From assembly GCA_025766275.1 (NCBI GenBank), contig JAFKAC010000071.1, positions 62,001 to 126,000 on the forward strand: a stretch of DNA of 64,000 nt, read 5' to 3'. This document shows, piece after piece, positions 63,999-64,000 of this stretch. Each line of letters begins with the position of its first letter. Within the stretch, counting starts at the first letter, position 1. The notes under the pieces are model-generated. The model was given only the letters and a program-made list of their open reading frames with translations. It did not search any database and was not told where the DNA came from. The stretch comes from Lactarius indigo. Lineage: Eukaryota; Basidiomycota; Agaricomycetes; Russulales; Russulaceae. The position numbers and the translations under genes were made by a program.

Positions 63999-64000
63999 GT

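Larger units (their letters stand above)
59209..64000 (-). mobile_element. Second copia element, runs off window
   Basis: Same family and orientation as 25606-31948. The 3' LTR is 59209-59833; left flank CTGTG 59204-59208. It is inserted in the integrase of the minus-strand gypsy. The right LTR and primer site lie outside. Confidence 0.95.

Overview
This is a transposon graveyard from a basidiomycete genome, most likely an Agaricomycete. The evidence is short GT-AG introns of about 40-60 bases, Ty3/gypsy chromoviruses, a Plavaka-type CACTA transposase, a BTB domain of the mushroom type and a Tad1-like LINE ORF1. No ribosomal RNA, tRNA, CRISPR or organelle gene was seen. I cannot name the species.

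Layout. 1-878 is the 3' end of a gypsy element (third-module coding end, polypurine tract, 3' LTR). 1063-3524 is a decayed hAT transposase, and 3810-4862 a casein-kinase-1-like gene with one internal stop. 5191-6492 plus 14222-14839 is a LINE ORF1-like gene split by a solo LTR (6572-7079 + 14209-14221). That solo LTR is itself split by a 7.1 kb minus-strand, apparently non-autonomous gypsy derivative (7080-14203) that carries a BTB/POZ gene. 14840-17209 has no recognisable gene apart from a possible LTR. 17210-21058 is an old, stop-riddled gypsy pol with its 3' LTR.

21059-45575 is a deep nest. A gypsy element called F here survives as ORF3 and 3' LTR fragments. It was hit by a gypsy element at 21892-35350 (element 2), which was then hit by a young Ty1/copia element at 25606-31948 (minus). 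The F LTR was hit by a solo LTR (35749-37480) that carries two more solo LTRs, and by an almost pristine gypsy element at 37714-45443 (gypsy-3) whose two 473-base LTRs look identical. Ten insertions in the window have perfect 5-base target duplications, so their order can be read directly.

Beyond the nest are a minus-strand copia gag remnant (45576-46270) and one apparently intact host-type gene of nine exons (48100-52083; 1035 residues). That gene has a ParB-like GNHRR motif, and its 516-base third intron is filled by ten palindromic repeat units. A truncated Plavaka transposase (52474-55032, minus) follows, then two opposed LTRs of one gypsy family, and a minus-strand gypsy 3' half broken at 59208 by a second copy of the copia element that runs off the window.

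How the parts work together. The gypsy elements encode gag, protease, RT-RNase H, integrase and chromodomain. In at least four lineages there is also an additional module after the chromodomain. Four LTR groups show the same start-of-replication design: the primer-binding site next to the 5' LTR is an exact 10-11 base complement of the predicted 5' end of the element's own RNA (self-priming, as in Tf1), and an inverted copy lies just upstream of the predicted start. The copia element instead matches the half-tRNA initiator-methionine primer site known from Drosophila copia. Old copies are broken mostly by C-to-T changes, typically CGA to TGA, as expected from cytosine methylation and deamination.
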